Shown: piece after piece, positions 59,941 through 64,000 of the stretch
How positions within the stretch are numbered: position 1 is the first letter of the stretch
Layout: each line of letters begins with the position of its first letter
Position numbers and translations under genes: made by a program
From: Aliiroseovarius zhejiangensis
Lineage (GTDB): Bacteria; Pseudomonadota; Alphaproteobacteria; Rhodobacterales; Rhodobacteraceae
Direction: 5' to 3'
Assembly: GCF_014656375.1 (NCBI RefSeq)
Contig: NZ_BNCH01000001.1
Span: forward strand, 682,001 to 746,000
Length of the DNA: 64,000 nt
The notes under the pieces: generated by a model
The model's input: the letters and a program-made list of their open reading frames with translations, nothing else
Database searches by the model: none
What the model was told of the DNA's origin: nothing

Positions 59941-61413
59941 ATGGCGACACCGGACCGCGGTCATTCTGACCCTGCCTGCTCCTCCGCCACCGCCGGTCCG
60001 CGTCCCGTGGTGATGGCGCTGATCCCACCCCAGATATCCAGCCTGTTCCCGTCCGACATTCTCCAGTCGCTGGACTGCGACATGAGGCAGGCAAACTCGA
60101 TCACGGATGCGCAAATTCTGACCGATGGGCAGCGAGTCGATCTTGCTATCGTGCCGCTGGATGTGAACGGGTGCAGCACACTTCCCCTTATTCGCGATCT
60201 GATGAAATACGATCCCGATCAGGCGATTATCGTTGTATCCCAAAGTGACCAGATCAACGATGCCGCCGAAGCCATGCGCATCGGGGCGCTGGATTGCATT
60301 TTCGTGCCATTCACACCGGATCGCCTGAAAAAAACTATCACTCAGGCGCTGTGCAAAAGCATCGCAGAACGCTCTGACACGACGGCATCAACTGATGTTT
60401 CCAGCCCCCCTGCGCGCCCGATCACCTTGCAGTCCACCCACGAGGAAGCACCCGACTCCGACGACGCGCATCCGATACGGCACGGCATGGTCCTGTCTGA
60501 TTTGTCCATGAAACCGGTGCTGCACGCGTTGGACACCATCGCGGTATCCAACGCACCAATCTATATTCAGGGGGAAACCGGCACGGGAAAAGAGCTGCTG
60601 GCGCGTGCATTTCACGCAGAAAGCCAACGCGCATCAGGCCCGTTCATCGTTGTTGATTGCGCGCGATTGGCCCCGGACACGTTGGCCCAACAGCTCTTTG
60701 CAAGCTCGCGCGGACCGGGTGGCGCCGCCAGTGCTGCCGATGGCGGTACGTTGTTTCTGGACGGCATCACCCGGATGGATCTGCAGGTGCAAAATCAACT
60801 GATGCGCTTCCTGGAAAGCGGCGACGTATCGCCATTGGGCTCACATGATGCAACACGTGTGGATGCCCGCATTATCTGCGCCAGCAGCGAGGACGCGCAG
60901 ACCGAGATCGAAGCCGGGCGTCTGCGCGGGGATCTTTACTACCGCCTGCACGTCGTGCCGATCACCTTGCCCGCCCTGCGCGACCGCGGCGAGGATATTT
61001 TGGCGATTGCCAACACGAAACTGGTTCAGATGGCCCGCCGCGAAGGTCGCCGGTTTCGCGGTTTCACACCTGACGCGGTCGATGTCCTGCAGGCGCACCC
61101 CTGGCCCGGCAATGTCCGGCAGTTGATCAACGTCATCTGGAACATCGTGCTGCACCACGACGGCGAAACCGTGACCACCGAGATGTTGCCGGATGACCTT
61201 CTGGCCGGGCTGTCCGTGCCTCGCATCAGTTCTGAACCAGCAGGACCGCTGGACAAGATGGGGCTGTTGGGCCGGCCGCTGGCAGAAATCGAACGCATCG
61301 TGATTGAAGAGACGATTCGCATGCAGGGCGGATCAATTCCGCGCGCCGCCCAGGTGCTTCAGGTGTCACCCTCGACCATTTATCGGAAACGGGAAAGCTG
61401 GAGCCACCGCTGA
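59941..61413 (+). CDS. Degenerate NtrC-family regulator (GAFTGA-less)
   Basis: The start is ATG at 59941 with GGGAG upstream. The 490-residue protein has an atypical receiver (Pro72 replaces the phospho-acceptor Asp; Asp74 is nearby), a linker, an AAA+ domain with Walker A GETGTGKE at 211-218, and a C-terminal Fis-like helix-turn-helix (about 466-486). The sigma-54 contact loop GAFTGA is missing: residues 252-268 read LFASSRGPGGAASAADG. Walker B is LFLDG at 271-275, with Gly in place of the catalytic Glu. It is therefore unlikely to activate sigma-54 by ATP hydrolysis and may be a sigma-70 type or repressor regulator, as for some other GAFTGA-less NtrC relatives. Confidence 0.9.
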   Translation: MATPDRGHSDPACSSATAGPRPVVMALIPPQISSLFPSDILQSLDCDMRQANSITDAQILTDGQRVDLAIVPLDVNGCSTLPLIRDLMKYDPDQAIIVVSQSDQINDAAEAMRIGALDCIFVPFTPDRLKKTITQALCKSIAERSDTTASTDVSSPPARPITLQSTHEEAPDSDDAHPIRHGMVLSDLSMKPVLHALDTIAVSNAPIYIQGETGTGKELLARAFHAESQRASGPFIVVDCARLAPDTLAQQLFASSRGPGGAASAADGGTLFLDGITRMDLQVQNQLMRFLESGDVSPLGSHDATRVDARIICASSEDAQTEIEAGRLRGDLYYRLHVVPITLPALRDRGEDILAIANTKLVQMARREGRRFRGFTPDAVDVLQAHPWPGNVRQLINVIWNIVLHHDGETVTTEMLPDDLLAGLSVPRISSEPAGPLDKMGLLGRPLAEIERIVIEETIRMQGGSIPRAAQVLQVSPSTIYRKRESWSHR

Positions 61414-61434
61414 ACCGGCAGCACGGGCTGTGGA

Positions 61435-62196
61435 TCAGACGAACTGTTCTCGGATCAGTCGTTCTTCCAACCCGTGGCCCGGATCGAACAGAATGCGGTG
61501 TGCGATCTCATTGTTTGACTTGATTTCGACCGACACCACGTTGCGCACGGATCGCCCGTCGGCATCGGCCATGACCGGGCGCTTTTCATGCTCCATCACA
61601 TCAAACCGCACCACGGCGTTTTTCGGCAGCAGTGCCCCGCGCCACCGGCGTGGACGAAACGCGGCCATTGCCGTCAACGCCAAAACGTCTGACCCGATGG
61701 GCAGGATCGGACCATGTGCCGAGTAATTATAGGCCGTTGACCCGGCCGCCGTGCACAACAAGGCGCCGTCACAGACAAGTTCAGGCAGGCGCACCCGACC
61801 ATCCACACTGATTTGCAGTTTCGCCGCCTGCGGACCGGCGCGCAACAGGCTGACCTCGTTGATCGCAAGCGCCTTGTGAATGCTGCCATCCGCCCCTTCC
61901 GCGCGCATGGCAAGCGGGTTGATCACCTCTTCCTCAGCGGCGATCAGGCGTTCGACCAGGTCATCGGGCGAATACTCATTCATCAAAAACCCAACCGTGC
62001 CACAGTTCATGCCATAGACGGGTGCGGACAAGTCTTGCGTGTCATGCAGGGTTTGCAACATGAACCCATCGCCACCCAGCGCGACAATGATGTCGGCATC
62101 GTCCACAGGTTTGTTGCCATAACGGGCTACCAGTTCTGCCTTCGCGGCTTCGGCGATTTCGGCGTTGCTGGCGACGAACGCGATATTGTGGCTCAT
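61435..62196 (-). CDS. nadK: NAD kinase
   Basis: The start is ATG at 62196. The 253-residue enzyme phosphorylates NAD to NADP. Motifs: [14 protein letters not shown] near residue 39 (catalytic GGDG), [24 protein letters not shown] and [19 protein letters not shown] (substrate site). The length is short but normal for alphaproteobacterial NadK. It is divergent from glyA, with a common upstream region. Confidence 0.94.
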   Translation of the reverse strand: MSHNIAFVASNAEIAEAAKAELVARYGNKPVDDADIIVALGGDGFMLQTLHDTQDLSAPVYGMNCGTVGFLMNEYSPDDLVERLIAAEEEVINPLAMRAEGADGSIHKALAINEVSLLRAGPQAAKLQISVDGRVRLPELVCDGALLCTAAGSTAYNYSAHGPILPIGSDVLALTAMAAFRPRRWRGALLPKNAVVRFDVMEHEKRPVMADADGRSVRNVVSVEIKSNNEIAHRILFDPGHGLEERLIREQFV

Positions 62197-62223
62197 CTTC
62201 GGGTTTCCTGTGCCTGTCCCTTG

Positions 62224-62330
62224 GTTTCCGAAAGAAACACATGTTTCCCCAAAGTGCCAGAAATTGCCGCGTCTTTCCGCAGCGATGTCGCTTTCCGGTC
62301 TTTGCGATCTGTGGCGTTTCCGATAGGAAA
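62224..62330. promoter_or_regulatory. TTTCC/GGAAA cluster between nadK and glyA
   Basis: Three GTTTC/GAAAC half-sites form two overlapping inverted repeats (GTTTC-N5-GAAAC at 62224-62238 and GAAAC-N4-GTTTC at 62234-62247). Downstream lie two more TTTCC units and the inverted repeat TTTCC-GATA-GGAAA at 62317-62330, 37 bases before glyA. The repeated TTTCCG word within 107 bases points to a regulator-binding array for glyA, nadK or both. Confidence 0.45.
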
Positions 62331-62366
62331 TCCGGACATCTGGCTTCCAACCCAAGGATTACGCGC

Positions 62367-63659
62367 ATGACCTCCACCCGTGACCAAGGTTTCTTCACCG
62401 AACCCCTCGCCTCTCGCGATCCCGAGCTTTACGGCTCGATCACCGATGAACTGGGCCGCCAACGCGACGAGATCGAGCTGATTGCCTCGGAAAACATCGT
62501 GTCCGCCGCCGTGATGGAGGCACAAGGCTCGGTCCTGACCAACAAATACGCCGAAGGCTATCCGGGGCGTCGTTACTATGGCGGTTGCCAGTATGTCGAC
62601 GTGGCCGAAACGCTCGCAATTGATCGCGCCAAGCAGCTTTTCGGGTGTGAATTCGCCAACGTGCAGCCGAACTCGGGCAGCCAGGCCAACCAGGGTGCCT
62701 TTATGGCGATGATCCAGCCGGGCGACACGATCCTGGGTATGAACCTTGCCTCGGGCGGTCACCTGACCCACGGCGCGGCCCCCAACCAGTCGGGCAAGTG
62801 GTTCAACGCGGTGCAATATGGCGTGCGCAAGCAGGACAACCTGATCGACTATGACGAAGTGCAGGCGTTGGCGACCGAGCACAAACCCAAGCTGATCATC
62901 GCTGGCGGCTCGGCCATTCCGCGCCAGATCGACTTTGCGAAGTTTCGTGAAATCGCCGATTCGGTCGGGGCCTTCCTGCTGGTTGACATGGCGCATTTCG
63001 CCGGTCTGGTTGCGGCGGGCGAACACCCCTCGCCCTTCCCTTATGCCGATGTAGCGACGACCACGACCCACAAAACCCTGCGCGGTCCGCGTGGCGGCAT
63101 GATCCTGACCAACCGCGAGGATCTGGCCAAGAAGATCAACTCGGCCATTTTCCCCGGCATTCAGGGCGGCCCGCTGATGCATGTGATCGCTGCGAAGGCC
63201 GTCGCGTTTGGCGAGGCGCTGCGCCCCGAATTCAAGACCTATCAGAAGCAGGTTCGCGCCAATGCCGTCGCGCTGGCCGATCAGTTGATGAAGGGCGGGC
63301 TGGACATCGTGACCGGCGGCACCGATACGCATGTGATGCTGGTTGATCTTCGCCCCAAGGGCGTGACCGGCAACATCGTCGACAAGGCCCTTGGCCGGGC
63401 GCATATCACCTGCAACAAGAACGGCATTCCGTTTGACCCGGAGAAACCCACCGTCACCTCGGGTATCCGCCTTGGCACACCTGCCGGCACCACGCGCGGC
63501 TTCGGCGAAGCCGAGTTCCGCCAGATCGCGGACCTGATCGTTGAAGTGATTGACGGGCTGGCCACCAATGGCGAGGACGGCAATCAGACGGTGGAGGCTG
63601 CAGTGAAGGCGAAGGTCGCCGATCTCTGCGCGCGGTTCCCTCTCTATCCGAATCTGTAA
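62367..63659 (+). CDS. glyA: Serine hydroxymethyltransferase
   Basis: The start is ATG at 62367. The 430-residue PLP enzyme interconverts serine and glycine with tetrahydrofolate. Motifs: [43 protein letters not shown], and the Schiff-base lysine in [14 protein letters not shown]. The chain is full length. It supplies one-carbon units and glycine; no glycine-cleavage genes are in the window. Confidence 0.96.
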   Translation: MTSTRDQGFFTEPLASRDPELYGSITDELGRQRDEIELIASENIVSAAVMEAQGSVLTNKYAEGYPGRRYYGGCQYVDVAETLAIDRAKQLFGCEFANVQPNSGSQANQGAFMAMIQPGDTILGMNLASGGHLTHGAAPNQSGKWFNAVQYGVRKQDNLIDYDEVQALATEHKPKLIIAGGSAIPRQIDFAKFREIADSVGAFLLVDMAHFAGLVAAGEHPSPFPYADVATTTTHKTLRGPRGGMILTNREDLAKKINSAIFPGIQGGPLMHVIAAKAVAFGEALRPEFKTYQKQVRANAVALADQLMKGGLDIVTGGTDTHVMLVDLRPKGVTGNIVDKALGRAHITCNKNGIPFDPEKPTVTSGIRLGTPAGTTRGFGEAEFRQIADLIVEVIDGLATNGEDGNQTVEAAVKAKVADLCARFPLYPNL

Positions 63660-63708
63660 GGCCGCAACTTAACGCCGTCGCTTGCAGGTATCCGATATCG
63701 CAGCTGCA

Positions 63709-63744
63709 GAAAGCCCCGCCAACCAGACGGGGCTTTCATTTTTT
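63709..63744 (+). terminator. Intrinsic terminator of glyA
   Basis: A perfect 10-bp stem GAAAGCCCCG / CGGGGCTTTC with a 9-base loop is followed by ATTTTTT. It lies about 50 bases after the glyA stop. Confidence 0.9.
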
Positions 63745-63775
63745 CAACCATCTGTATTTATGTCCTGATACTCGC

Positions 63776-64000
63776 TCAAATCAATCCGCGCCAAAGGGCG
63801 AGACACAGACCCAAGGCGATGACGATCAGGATATTCGTCAGAATGCTGGTCGAAACGCTGACCGCAATGCCCCGTCGTCGGTCCCACGCATCGAAATTCA
63901 GCAAATAATGCTCGATCGCATTGGCCGCTTTCTCCAGCCTCACCTGATCCAACTGCCGCCCCAACCGCGGATGCCGGGCCAGTCTCATGGCCTCAACCAG
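63776..64000 (-). CDS. Small membrane protein, 5' end possibly outside window
   Basis: The frame is open from the stop at 63776 to the window edge. A Met at 63988 would give 70 residues, but the codons upstream of it remain open, so the start may lie further on. The visible part is a basic helical stretch (LDQVRLEKAANAIEHYLLNFDAWDRRRG) then one transmembrane helix (about 50-68, TNILIVIALGLCLALW). It converges on the glyA terminator. No family is recognised. Confidence 0.55.
   Translation of the reverse strand: MVEAMRLARHPRLGRQLDQVRLEKAANAIEHYLLNFDAWDRRRGIAVSVSTSILTNILIVIALGLCLALWRGLI

Noticed and set aside
1-64000. tRNA, rRNA, prophage, insertion sequence or integrase
   Set aside because: No recognisable transposase, integrase or attachment repeat was seen, and I found no stretch that reads convincingly as a tRNA or rRNA; a covariance-model scan would be needed to exclude small RNAs.

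Overview
The window looks like chromosomal DNA of a marine alphaproteobacterium of the Rhodobacterales (roseobacter group). The grounds are high GC content, densely overlapping operons, and the mix of putrescine use, propionyl-CoA/acyl-CoA metabolism, a two-domain malic enzyme and a PrtD-type type I secretion system. I assign no species. I saw no rRNA, tRNA, CRISPR array, prophage or insertion sequence.

Layout. (1) 1-15.5 kb is an accessory-looking block. It holds a coiled-coil protein, an orphan TAXI solute-binding protein, a leftward operon (LuxR-type regulator, HEPN-like protein, ExeA-like ATPase with a Sel1 region), an 880-residue Gly/Asp/Ala-rich protein, a 678-residue acidic protein with three copies of an Asn/Gln/Asp motif, and a type I secretion ATPase plus HlyD-type adaptor. 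This is the best candidate for an undescribed system: export of an extracellular matrix or filament protein under a CsgD-like regulator. (2) 15.6-16.6 kb: msrB-msrA. (3) 16.7-19.3 kb: modABC. (4) 19.3-29.7 kb: putrescine uptake and catabolism with a GntR/FCD regulator and candidate operators. (5) 29.7-38.2 kb: malonyl-CoA synthetase, flavoprotein, 5'-nucleotidase, pyrD, ArsC-like protein, MATE exporter and two hotdog thioesterases. (6) 38.3-46.9 kb: a predicted manganese exporter with an Irr/Mur-like box, two MerR regulators, then an acyl-CoA dehydrogenase/GST/thiolase/FadB beta-oxidation run. (7) 46.9-52 kb: a MAPEG gene broken by one amber codon, a sulfotransferase, an EamA transporter, an acyl-CoA ligase and a degenerate M48-like membrane protein. 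(8) 52-55.2 kb: the nucleoside salvage operon cdd-deoB-add-upp. (9) 55.4-64 kb: maeB, prpE, a degenerate NtrC-family regulator, nadK, glyA and an edge membrane protein.

How the genes work together. The putrescine block joins an ABC importer (potFGHI), gamma-glutamylation (puuA), oxidation (two FAD enzymes) and transamination, with TGATCAAA-type sites upstream of both arms. The beta-oxidation operon sits directly behind a MerR gene preceded by LiuR-like palindromes. prpE has clustered TTTGCAA sites of the kind used by ScfR-family propionyl-CoA regulators. In the secretion block, regulator, envelope ATPase, substrates and exporter are arranged divergently around a 769-base intergenic region.
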